The translations under genes and the position numbers were made by a program. Source: Methanoregulaceae archaeon (GTDB lineage: Archaea > Halobacteriota > Methanomicrobia > Methanomicrobiales > Methanospirillaceae). From it: DNA of 12,399 nucleotides. How positions within the stretch are numbered: position 1 is the first letter of the stretch; each line of letters begins with the position of its first letter. Shown here in pieces: positions 6,673 through 12,399 of this stretch. The notes below the pieces were generated by a model, which saw nothing but the letters and a program-made list of their open reading frames with translations, searched no databases and was not told where the DNA came from. The stretch is from the NCBI GenBank assembly GCA_025453715.1, contig JALOPT010000030.1:1-12399 (forward strand). The letters run 5' to 3'.

Positions 6673-7091
6673 TGAGAACGACAGTTGGATAAAAAGGAAA
6701 AATATGAAGTTTATGCTGAATCATACATTGGAAGAGCAGAAAATATGGATGAAAGAACGGGAACAATAATTATAATCGGTTCAATAAGGTCCGTAAAAAG
6801 AAATCCAGCCATTCATTTCGAAGCCCGGACAAATAAAATGTAATACAAGGCAGTAATGGATGCGAGGATAATACGACTTGTCCGCGGAAAAAATGATTTC
6901 CCAGGTATCTCATTAAAATTGATTCATATTTTTTAGGCTTCGGATACCTCTTCAATTAATAAAAAATACAGAGCCTGATTTTGCAAAATAACACCCGAAT
7001 TCAAACGAATAGTTTTTTTCCTTTGCAGGCTCACCAGATACTACTTGTCACAGTAACACTGGCAGCTAAATTCCCGTGGGAGTACCGGTAT
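6673..7091. other. 419-base AT-rich gap
   Basis: No gene I can support. Reading frames here are short and lack recognisable content. An AT-rich block with TTAATAAAAAATAC near 6957-6970 may be the promoter of the signalling cassette, giving an untranslated leader of about 100 bases. An inverted repeat CGGACAA (6826-6832) / TTGTCCG (6878-6884) is present with a 45-base spacer and may be chance. Confidence 0.5.
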
Positions 7092-7460
7092 ATGGCAAAA
7101 ATACTCATTATTGACGATTCAGCATTCCAGCGAAAAATTCTTTCAGGTACCCTGACAGGACTTGGATATGAGGTAATTACGGCAGATAACGGTCAACAGG
7201 GAATTGAGCGTGCACTCGTTGAGAATCCTGATGTCCTGATCACCGATCTGCTCATGCCGGAATATGACGGTTTCTGGGTATTAGAGCAATGTAGGGCAAG
7301 GAAAATCAATATACCCGTGATCATTGTCACCTCCGATATCCAGTTGACAACCAGGGAAAAATGCCATAAAATGGGTGCAATGGCTTTCCTCAATAAACCG
7401 GTAAAACAAGAAGAGATCAAAGCCGCAATAGATACCGTGCTTGCATCTGGAGTACGATGA
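7092..7460 (+). CDS. Stand-alone response-regulator receiver domain (CheY-like)
   Basis: A 122-residue single receiver domain with no output domain. The acidic pocket is D8-D9, the phosphoacceptor is D52 (in LITDLLMPEYDG), the switch Thr is T80, and the conserved lysine is K102 in the NKP motif. The frame is open upstream to a TTG at 6981. The ATG at 7092 is preferred because it begins exactly at the first receiver strand (MAKILIIDD) and has GGGAG at 7078-7082. Its stop overlaps the cheC start as ATGA, so the two are probably co-translated. Output must come from binding a partner, possibly the CheC or HEAT-repeat protein. Its place in a kinase cassette away from any visible flagellar or MCP gene argues against a standard chemotaxis CheY. 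Confidence 0.9.
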   Translation: MAKILIIDDSAFQRKILSGTLTGLGYEVITADNGQQGIERALVENPDVLITDLLMPEYDGFWVLEQCRARKINIPVIIVTSDIQLTTREKCHKMGAMAFLNKPVKQEEIKAAIDTVLASGVR

Positions 7461-8068
7461 AGACCATCGATGCTGCCACAATTGATGCTATTGGAGAAAT
7501 CGTCAATATCGGTGTTGGCAGGGCCGCAGGGCAACTCAACCAGATGACCGGATCCCATATCCGTCTCCAGGTCCCTTCTATTCATCTGATACCCTTCAAT
7601 GAACTCACTTCGTTAAAAAAGAGTATCTTCTCAGGAGATGTGCTTTGTGCGGTCCTTCTCTGTTTTAAGGGGTCGTTTTCAGGAATTACTGCTGTTGTAT
7701 TCCCTCCCGAGAGCGCCGCTGCGCTCGTTATGCTGTTGACCGGAGAAAAGGAGGACAGCCCGGACCTCGACCCGATGAGGATTGAAGCCCTGAAAGAAGT
7801 AGGGAATATTATTATCAATGCGGTGATGGGTTCAATCGCCAACGTGCTTTCAGAACATTTCACCTATTCAATTCCGGCATACTACGAAGGACCCATTTCC
7901 GATGTTGCCGAATTACAGAATAAACAGGTGAATGAAGAATATGTACTGATGGCACGGACCAATTTCCTGATAGAAGCACTTAACATCGAAGGGGATATCC
8001 TTCTAATTCTTGAAATCGGGTCCCTTGAAAACCTCGTCCTGAGTATAAAGAAGGCTTATGAACGATAA
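7457..8068 (+). CDS. cheC: CheC-family phospho-aspartate phosphatase
   Basis: CheC proteins remove the phosphate from a receiver domain such as CheY-P. This 203-residue protein has both halves of the CheC pseudo-repeat, each with the catalytic pattern D/S-x3-E-x2-N-x22-P. The first is D10, E14, N17 and P40. The second is E110, E114, N117 and P140, with Glu instead of Asp/Ser at the first position. Both Glu/Asn pairs being intact predicts two active sites, as in Thermotoga CheC. The length fits the family. It overlaps the receiver gene by 4 bases and is followed 9 bases later by a histidine kinase, so its most likely substrate is the neighbouring receiver at D52. No CheD gene is in the window. 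Confidence 0.88.
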   Translation: MKTIDAATIDAIGEIVNIGVGRAAGQLNQMTGSHIRLQVPSIHLIPFNELTSLKKSIFSGDVLCAVLLCFKGSFSGITAVVFPPESAAALVMLLTGEKEDSPDLDPMRIEALKEVGNIIINAVMGSIANVLSEHFTYSIPAYYEGPISDVAELQNKQVNEEYVLMARTNFLIEALNIEGDILLILEIGSLENLVLSIKKAYER

Positions 8069-8077
8069 GGTGGCAGG

Positions 8078-9190
8078 ATGAAACAACCTTGCGCGGGTAA
8101 CGAAACATTCAGAATGTTCGACCTCACCCCGAACGGCGTAATTGTGTTGAGCCCCGACTATACCGTGCTTTTCTGGAACACCTGTATGTCAGAATGGACA
8201 GGCATCAAACCGGAACAGATAGAAGGTACGAACCTGATTGAACGGTACCCGACACTCAATGATCCATCTGTTCTCACCAGGATCGCCCAGCTTTTTGAGG
8301 GCGGGCCGGCAGTACTTTTTTCACCCTCGTTTCATCCCCATTTAATCCCCTGTTCACTACCAAACGGTAACCTCCGTGCCCAGAAAATGTCCTTTATACC
8401 AATGAATTATAATAATGGAATATATGCACTTGTTTTCGTGGAGGATGTCTCCGACCTTACCAACCAGGTGAAAGCATACAGGGAAATGAAAAAAATTGCT
8501 GAACGGCAACTTGAAGAGATTAAAAAGGCACAGAATGCGATTTACCTGACAAATAAAAAGCTAAACCTGCTCAATAGTATCACACGACACGATATAATGA
8601 ATAAACTGACCGTGCTAATCGGATACCTTGAACTTAGCAGGGACAGGGAGCAAAAGGACCCCGAACTCGCTCAGTACCTGGAACATGAAATTGATGCAGC
8701 AGAGGCAATTAAGGATCAAATTCAGTTTACACGATTTTACCAGGATATCGGGGTAAAGTCCGCTATCTGGCAGGACCTGTCAGGTACCATCCGGACCGCT
8801 ATAATTTCACTGGATATGCGTGGGATTGCAATAAAAATTGACCTGCCGGAAATTGAAATCTTCGCCGACCCGCTTCTCCAGAAGGTATTTTATAACCTTG
8901 TTGACAACAGCCTCCAGCATGGTGAGACCATTACCCGGGTATGCTTTTCCTGCACCGAGGGTCCAGCGGGGCTTTTCCTCACCTATGAGGATAATGGTAT
9001 TGGTGTCCCGGTTGAAGTCAAAGAAAAGATTTTCCGGCATGAATTTTTCAGGCATACGGGATTTGGACTATTCCTTAGCCGCGAGATCCTCGCCATCACT
9101 CATCTTTCAATATGTGAAAACGGTATCCCGGGGCAGGGTGCACGATTTGAGATTACTGTGCCAACCGGTATGTACAGGTTCAGAGGGTAA
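8078..9190 (+). CDS. PAS-domain sensor histidine kinase, soluble
   Basis: A 370-residue kinase with no transmembrane segment, so cytoplasmic. A PAS domain (about 11-125, starting FDLTPNGVIVLSPDYTVLFW) is joined by a coiled-coil-like linker (about 128-165) to a phosphorylation helix with H171 in the RHDIMNKL box. A HATPase_c domain follows, with N-box FYNLVDNSLQHGE (271-283), G1 box DNGIG (305-309) and G2 box TGFGLFLS (327-334). The RHDIxN phosphoacceptor box is common in methanogen kinases. The ATG at 8078 has AAGGTGG four bases upstream, overlapping the cheC stop. Its probable partner is the receiver at 7092-7460. The PAS ligand is unknown; no cysteine or heme motif stands out. Confidence 0.92.
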   Translation: MKQPCAGNETFRMFDLTPNGVIVLSPDYTVLFWNTCMSEWTGIKPEQIEGTNLIERYPTLNDPSVLTRIAQLFEGGPAVLFSPSFHPHLIPCSLPNGNLRAQKMSFIPMNYNNGIYALVFVEDVSDLTNQVKAYREMKKIAERQLEEIKKAQNAIYLTNKKLNLLNSITRHDIMNKLTVLIGYLELSRDREQKDPELAQYLEHEIDAAEAIKDQIQFTRFYQDIGVKSAIWQDLSGTIRTAIISLDMRGIAIKIDLPEIEIFADPLLQKVFYNLVDNSLQHGETITRVCFSCTEGPAGLFLTYEDNGIGVPVEVKEKIFRHEFFRHTGFGLFLSREILAITHLSICENGIPGQGARFEITVPTGMYRFRG

Positions 9191-9325
9191 CGGAGGGGAG
9201 TGCATATATTCAGCTTCCTTGTCAGGGGATCATTTTCTTGAACAGAGGATACCAGACGGCCAATACCTATAGAATATAACTTGCTTCAGGACTTTATCAT
9301 GGATGGATTGCCGATTTAGATTGCC

Positions 9326-9371
9326 GGGTGAAATATTCACAGCCCGTTGCAGGGGGACTGCCTTTTTCACC
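9326..9371. other. Overlapping hairpins after the kinase gene
   Basis: The 260-base gap to the next gene has no supported reading frame. It contains GTGAA-ATA-TTCAC (9328-9340), GCAG-GGGGA-CTGC (9349-9361), and an outer pair GGTGAAA (9327-9333) / TTTCACC (9365-9371) that competes with the first. It may be a terminator-like or mRNA-end structure, or a leader of the next gene. Confidence 0.35.
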
Positions 9372-9450
9372 GGGCCATTCACCGCTGCCAACACGTTCCA
9401 ATTACAAACAATAACATAACAGAGGGGCACATACCCATTATTAATCCGTT

Positions 9451-10182
9451 GTGGTGATTGTTGTTTCACTCATCCCCATCCCTTACCAGATAATCGCGTT
9501 GACCCAGGAAAGAAACAGCCTTTTTGAGTACCCACCCGACCGTCTTGCTGCCATCATCAGGGAAATCGGATTTACCTGCACGAGCTGTGCACGTTGCTGT
9601 ACCCGGGAGTTCAATGGACACGTTTTTTTACTTGATCATGATGTATCCGTGGTTAAAACGATCGATCCCGGAGCCCTGGAACCAGCCCCGTATCCGGAGT
9701 TCTGTGACCAGAACGGGATATTTTATGTGTCTGGCTATGCGTTGCGTGCGAAAGGTGACGTCCCCGGGTCCTGCTACTTTCTGGAAAGCGGCCGGTGCCG
9801 GATATACGATAACCGGTTCTCAATCTGCAGGGTCTATCCCTACATGCTCCACCGCGAGCCGGATGAAAGAGGAAGAATCGACTGGAGACAGCTATCGGGA
9901 CTGAACCAACATGGGGAGTATCATCATGATATTTCAATCGAGGAATCCAACACCATCGCTATTAAGGTAAAAGAGTACGAAAATGCCATCCTCACACAGG
10001 AGATCTCGTTCCTGGAATTCATCCGGGATTATTTTGCTAAACACAATCTGAAACATGTACAGAAAGTGTACGACGACAGGATGAGGCGGTTCTTAAAGGG
10101 AGAGACCATTACTGTTATGGTGTATTGTGCAGGCCAACTGGAAAAAAACCAGGTGAAAAAATCAATGCAACAACCCCTGTAG
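9451..10182 (+). CDS. YkgJ-family (UPF0153) cysteine-cluster protein
   Basis: A protein of up to 243 residues with the zinc or iron-chelating cluster typical of the YkgJ/UPF0153 family: C43-x2-C46-x2-C49-C50 near the N-terminus, then C85, C108, C116 and C126 within the pattern C-x7-CRIYDNRFSICRVYPY. The biochemical function of the family is not established. The C-terminal 80 residues are charged and helical. The start is uncertain. GTG at 9451 has no ribosome binding site; GTG at 9454 and TTG at 9499 (residue 17) are alternatives, and the first 16 residues are hydrophobic without clear homology to the family core. The gene stands alone, between the signalling cassette and the repeat-rich gap. 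Confidence 0.8.
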   Translation: MVIVVSLIPIPYQIIALTQERNSLFEYPPDRLAAIIREIGFTCTSCARCCTREFNGHVFLLDHDVSVVKTIDPGALEPAPYPEFCDQNGIFYVSGYALRAKGDVPGSCYFLESGRCRIYDNRFSICRVYPYMLHREPDERGRIDWRQLSGLNQHGEYHHDISIEESNTIAIKVKEYENAILTQEISFLEFIRDYFAKHNLKHVQKVYDDRMRRFLKGETITVMVYCAGQLEKNQVKKSMQQPL

Positions 10183-10330
10183 AATATTCACCTGTAGGTT
10201 TCATGGCAACCCATAGATAAATGCCCGGGGGATATGCGGGGCAGGAGAACATCATCAGGGAAGATGCCAGGAGGCAGGACTCCATTCAATCGTACCTGAC
10301 TTTAGATTCCAGGAGTTATACTAGTAGCCC
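10183..10330. other. First part of a 533-base non-coding region
   Basis: From the end of the YkgJ-type gene to the first hairpin repeat I see no gene, only a 38-codon frame (10221-10337) without a ribosome binding site. The rest of the gap (10331-10715) is covered by the repeat and RNA entries that follow. Confidence 0.5.
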
Positions 10331-10440
10331 GGGGTGAAACCCCATCTGTTCAGCGTAATTCTTCTTTTTTTATAAGCAGGGTTTTTTTTAAGCCGGATTT
10401 TAATAAAAAAATGTCAGCAGGGTAAAAAAATAGTTATTTG
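10331..10440 (+). repeat. Hairpin repeat, copy 1, with U-tracts
   Basis: Begins with the perfect hairpin GGGGT-GAA-ACCCC (10331-10343). A T7 run follows at 10365-10371, then GCAGGGTTT at 10376-10384, then a T8 run. A second GCAGGGT occurs at 10417-10423, then AGTTATTTG at 10432-10440. Relative to copy 2, about 41 bases between the two GCAGGGT sites look inserted or duplicated. The hairpin plus T-runs could terminate the upstream YkgJ-type transcript. Confidence 0.6.
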
Positions 10441-10473
10441 GGTTCTGTAGAAATCCTCTTAAATCTATCTTGC

Positions 10474-10565
10474 AGATTTGGAATTCCAAAAGTTAGTTAC
10501 GTTCCCGGGTCTCCGCCCCGCCGCATTGGCGACCCCGGTTGGGATAAGGAATGATCTCCAAATCT
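10474..10565. ncRNA. Candidate structured RNA or palindromic element
   Basis: Nested complementary blocks form one long bulged hairpin: AGATTTGGA (10474-10482) with TCCAAATCT (10557-10565); ATTCC (10483-10487) with GGAAT (10548-10552); TCCC (10503-10506) with GGGA (10541-10544); GGGT (10507-10510) with ACCC (10532-10535); and CGCC (10519-10522) with GGCG (10528-10531). That is about 26 pairs in order. The centre is GC-rich within AT-rich flanks. It could be a non-coding RNA of unknown family or a small non-autonomous mobile element. The strand is not determined; no clear target-site duplication is seen. Confidence 0.45.
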
Positions 10566-10633
10566 CTGAAATGTCCTTGAATGTCCCAATTGAACCCTGC
10601 CAATAAATATCTTATCGGGGGTGGGGCAGGGAA

Positions 10634-10705
10634 GGGGTGAAACCCCCTCCTGTCTACTTATCTCCTATTTTTTAATATGCAGGGTTTCTAAAGAGCAGTT
10701 ATTTG
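10634..10705 (+). repeat. Hairpin repeat, copy 2
   Basis: Starts with the same 13-base hairpin GGGGT-GAA-ACCCC (10634-10646), has a T6 run at 10668-10673, and repeats GCAGGGTTT at 10679-10687, exactly 45 bases from the hairpin start as in copy 1. AGTTATTTG follows at 10697-10705. It lies just past the 3' end of the minus-strand small-protein gene. Confidence 0.6.
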
Positions 10706-10715
10706 TTATTTCCAT

Positions 10716-11015
10716 TCACAACTCTGCCTCGTCAATCTCATTATCAGCACCCGGGACTAACGTAAATTCCCAATCATCTTCATCGAATTCCAGTGTCCCT
10801 TCCCCATTACACTGCGGGCACGGTACTGTAGGACTTTCACCGCACTCAGCAGCTCCCAACGCTTCATCCGCTTCTGATTCCAGTCTTTCAGCCTTCGCAT
10901 GAACATGGAAATGTCGCCTGGCCTCATCGGATTTAAGCGCCTTACAAATCTCGAAATGCTCATTCAAAATAATGCCTTTCCCTTTACAACGCCGGCATGT
11001 GAGTATGATTGTCAT
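10716..11015 (-). CDS. Small protein with two CxxCxGxG zinc-binding motifs
   Basis: A 99-residue protein from the preferred ATG (complement 11013-11015). It has a DnaJ-type half site CRRCKGKG near the N-terminus (C7, C10) and a second, CPQCNGEG, at C66 and C69, which together could bind one zinc ion. A charged helical middle (about 20-55) and a very acidic C-terminal 25 residues follow. No J-domain is present, so it is not DnaJ; an acidic zinc-finger adaptor is a guess. The frame extends to an ATG at complement 11054 (13 more residues). I prefer the inner start because a TATA-like TATAATTTA stands about 20 bases upstream with no ribosome binding site, fitting a leaderless message. Divergent from the lipoprotein gene. 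Confidence 0.65.
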   Translation of the reverse strand: MTIILTCRRCKGKGIILNEHFEICKALKSDEARRHFHVHAKAERLESEADEALGAAECGESPTVPCPQCNGEGTLEFDEDDWEFTLVPGADNEIDEAEL

Positions 11016-11154
11016 GTAACTGGTCTTAAGTAAATTATACTTATGATTATTCAATATTCCCGGTCTTTTTCTGGTTTAAACACAGACACGTTGAGCGGGA
11101 CATGATGTGCCAGAATAGCAATACTGTCATGAAGCTGTGCAACAGGGAAACCTG

Positions 11155-11182
11155 TTATACGATCTGGACAGAAAAAATTGTA
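11155..11182 (+). promoter_or_regulatory. TATA-like box for a probable leaderless lipoprotein message
   Basis: TTATAC at 11155-11160 stands 22-27 bases before the ATG at 11182, with no ribosome binding site between. This supports the inner ATG over the in-frame GTG at 11137. Confidence 0.4.
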
Positions 11183-11682
11183 TGAAAATTAAGTCCTCAA
11201 TTGTAATATTCTTTACACTTGCCATCCTGCTGCTTTCTGCGGGGTGTACGCAGGCACCAGCACTACCCCAAGCTACAACCATTGCGACAGGTCCTGATAC
11301 AGGGGTTCCAACTACCCGGTCAACCGCAATCCCGACAAAAGTAATTGTGACCACATCAACTCCCGGTGTTGTTCAGACCCTGCCAGAAGAATATGCTGTC
11401 GAAGTCCAGGTCGCAAGCAACGGGGTCTCAGTTGACCCGAAAATGATAACCACCTTCCGGGGAGGGAGGGGCATTAACTTTGTTACTCAGGTCGAAGTGG
11501 TAAACACCCGGGGAGATGGAATAACCGAAAATGCCGTAAAGAGTCACCCGAATGTTGGCGACACTATTGAATTAACATCATCGGGTGGGGATAATGACCG
11601 GATTTCCGTATATGTGACAATTTCCAACGGCCAGAGGTACCTGATTTTTGACCGGGTCGTTTCTTTCAAACAAAGGGGTTGA
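11182..11682 (+). CDS. Predicted secreted lipoprotein, unknown function
   Basis: A 166-residue exported protein. It has a lysine-containing start (MKIKSS), a hydrophobic segment (7-20) and a lipobox SAGC with the lipidated cysteine at C22. A Thr/Pro-rich linker (about 28-66) follows, likely extended at the cell surface, then a beta-rich C-terminal domain (about 70-164) with alternating hydrophobic residues and no recognised catalytic motif. The architecture is common among methanogen surface lipoproteins. The start was chosen at the ATG just before the signal peptide rather than the GTG 45 bases upstream. It is convergent with the glycosyltransferase gene and divergent from the small zinc-motif protein; no functional link is evident. 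Confidence 0.7.
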   Translation: MKIKSSIVIFFTLAILLLSAGCTQAPALPQATTIATGPDTGVPTTRSTAIPTKVIVTTSTPGVVQTLPEEYAVEVQVASNGVSVDPKMITTFRGGRGINFVTQVEVVNTRGDGITENAVKSHPNVGDTIELTSSGGDNDRISVYVTISNGQRYLIFDRVVSFKQRG

Positions 11683-11695
11683 CTAATCAGGTAAA

Positions 11696-11703
11696 TTTTT
11701 TTT
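11696..11703 (+). terminator. T8 run after the lipoprotein gene
   Basis: Eight consecutive T residues beginning 13 bases after the stop codon, consistent with an archaeal U-tract terminator. No strong hairpin precedes it. Confidence 0.5.
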
Positions 11704-11793
11704 ATCTATTCCTGTCATCCCGGTTGTGCCAGAGAACGCAGATTGTACCTGTAAATGTAAGCGGTGCAGGCGTCCTTTATTGATATTTGGCTT

Positions 11794-12399
11794 CTACTTG
11801 TATTCCCTTTTTGTATAGCTGTGCTTATCGGATGAACCCCCATGGGCAACAATGTAGAGCCATTCATACAGGGATTTAAGTGTCCCGTATTGCTGGTAGC
11901 GCCGCATCGAGAATCCTACCCTGACCCGGTTGGAGAATTTTACTTTCCCAAGTTTTCTCATTCGCCGGGCAATTTCAAGATCGTCTCCGGCATCAACAGT
12001 CCGGTACATACCGGCCTTTATGAAGGCCTCCCGATCAAACGCGGTATTACACCCGAGTGTATAATACAGGGCACCCGTATAATACCCGATCCGTGCAAAT
12101 GCATTCGCGAAGAATAGAGACATCCGGTTCTTGAAACCTTCTTCAATCGGATCGACCGGGCCGTACAACTGGACGATCGGTTGTTTTGCAAACTCGGATT
12201 TTATATTTTCCAGCCAGTCTGCAGGTAGTACACAATCGGCGTCGGTCGTAACAATAATGTCACCCCCTGACCTCATCACACCGTCATTCCTTGCTCCACC
12301 TACCTTGCTGCTTGTCTGGATAAAAACAAGGTCTGCATAACGCTCCGCAATTTCCCTTGTTTTATCTTTTGAATTGCCATCAACGACGATTATCTCGTA
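11794..12399 (-). CDS. Family 2 glycosyltransferase, N-terminus cut by the window edge
   Basis: A 201-codon fragment open to the right edge of the window; the true start lies outside, and an internal GTG should not be taken as the start. GT-A fold features in order from the edge are EIIVVDGNSKDKT (2-14), GGARNDGV (34-41), the nucleotide-sugar and metal motif TTDADC (D53 and D55), LGCNTAFDREAF (115-126), and the acidic catalytic-base region AGDDLEIARRM (137-147). It transfers a sugar from a nucleotide donor; acceptor and sugar cannot be told. Roles in surface polysaccharide or archaeal protein glycosylation are possible. The C-terminus is soluble and polar and ends without a membrane anchor. 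It faces the lipoprotein gene tail to tail. Confidence 0.88.
   Translation of the reverse strand, partial: YEIIVVDGNSKDKTREIAERYADLVFIQTSSKVGGARNDGVMRSGGDIIVTTDADCVLPADWLENIKSEFAKQPIVQLYGPVDPIEEGFKNRMSLFFANAFARIGYYTGALYYTLGCNTAFDREAFIKAGMYRTVDAGDDLEIARRMRKLGKVKFSNRVRVGFSMRRYQQYGTLKSLYEWLYIVAHGGSSDKHSYTKREYK

Noticed and set aside
6704..6769. 21-codon plus-strand frame with AAGGA upstream
   Set aside because: Too short to judge; the A-rich composition makes a chance ribosome-binding-like sequence likely.
6826..6884. 7-bp inverted repeat with 45-base spacer
   Set aside because: A match of this length and spacing can arise by chance, and nothing around it supports function.
6770..6955. 61-codon minus-strand frame
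   Set aside because: No ribosome binding site, no recognisable motif, and it lies in an AT-rich intergenic stretch.
6981..7091. Longer receiver protein starting at TTG 6981
   Set aside because: The extra 37 residues have no receiver homology, and the ATG at 7092 begins at the first strand of the domain with GGGAG upstream.
9230..9469. 79-codon minus-strand frame between the kinase and the YkgJ-type gene
   Set aside because: No motif or ribosome binding site, and it overlaps hairpins and the next gene's likely promoter.
10221..10337. 38-codon plus-strand frame ending inside repeat copy 1
   Set aside because: No ribosome binding site, no family resemblance, and the stop codon lies in the hairpin.
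10551..10590. C/D box small RNA
   Set aside because: ATGATCT is only near the C box and the D-like CTGA is too close; a second box pair is not convincing.
10331..10705. CRISPR array
   Set aside because: Only two imperfect repeats 303 bases apart, no regular spacers and no cas genes.
11137..11181. Upstream GTG start for the lipoprotein
   Set aside because: It would place 15 polar residues before a complete signal peptide and would put the TATA-like box inside the gene.

Overview
The window looks like a piece of a methanogenic euryarchaeon chromosome, most likely Methanomicrobiales-like. The evidence is a thermosome, an archaeal LonB protease, NOB1, archaeal RtcA, a GfcR-type PRPP-binding regulator, archaeal TATA and Shine-Dalgarno signals, an intron-free tRNA-Ser without an encoded CCA, and a soluble RHD-type histidine kinase. 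The genus call is inference. There is no insertion sequence, phage gene or CRISPR array.

Layout. Positions 1-175 hold the N-terminus of lonB (minus strand), divergent from prs across a compact shared promoter. A tightly packed plus-strand run follows: prs, rtcA, nob1 (overlaps of 7 and 4 nt) and then gfcR, which has its own apparent leaderless promoter. The thermosome gene (3260-4852) has a strong promoter and ribosome binding site and a U-tract terminator. tRNA-Ser(CGA) at 4965-5049 runs tail to tail into a minus-strand iron-sulfur protein gene (5059-5826).

After a 414-base gap with two strong inverted repeats comes a HEAT-repeat protein, then a signalling cassette: a stand-alone receiver domain, a CheC phosphatase with both catalytic motifs intact, and a PAS histidine kinase (7092-9190). 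A YkgJ-type cysteine-cluster protein follows. Next is a 533-base non-coding region (10183-10715) with two colinear copies of a hairpin repeat either side of a roughly 92-nt element that folds into one long bulged hairpin. The window ends with a small two-CxxC protein (minus), a lipoprotein (plus) and a truncated family 2 glycosyltransferase (minus).

How the genes fit together. The first block is housekeeping: PRPP synthesis, RNA 3'-end processing, pre-16S rRNA cleavage, a PRPP-sensing regulator, and protein quality control (LonB, thermosome). The middle cassette could form a closed phosphorylation and dephosphorylation loop with no DNA-binding output. The least explained part is 10331-10705, where structured RNA or a small non-coding mobile element is the leading interpretation.
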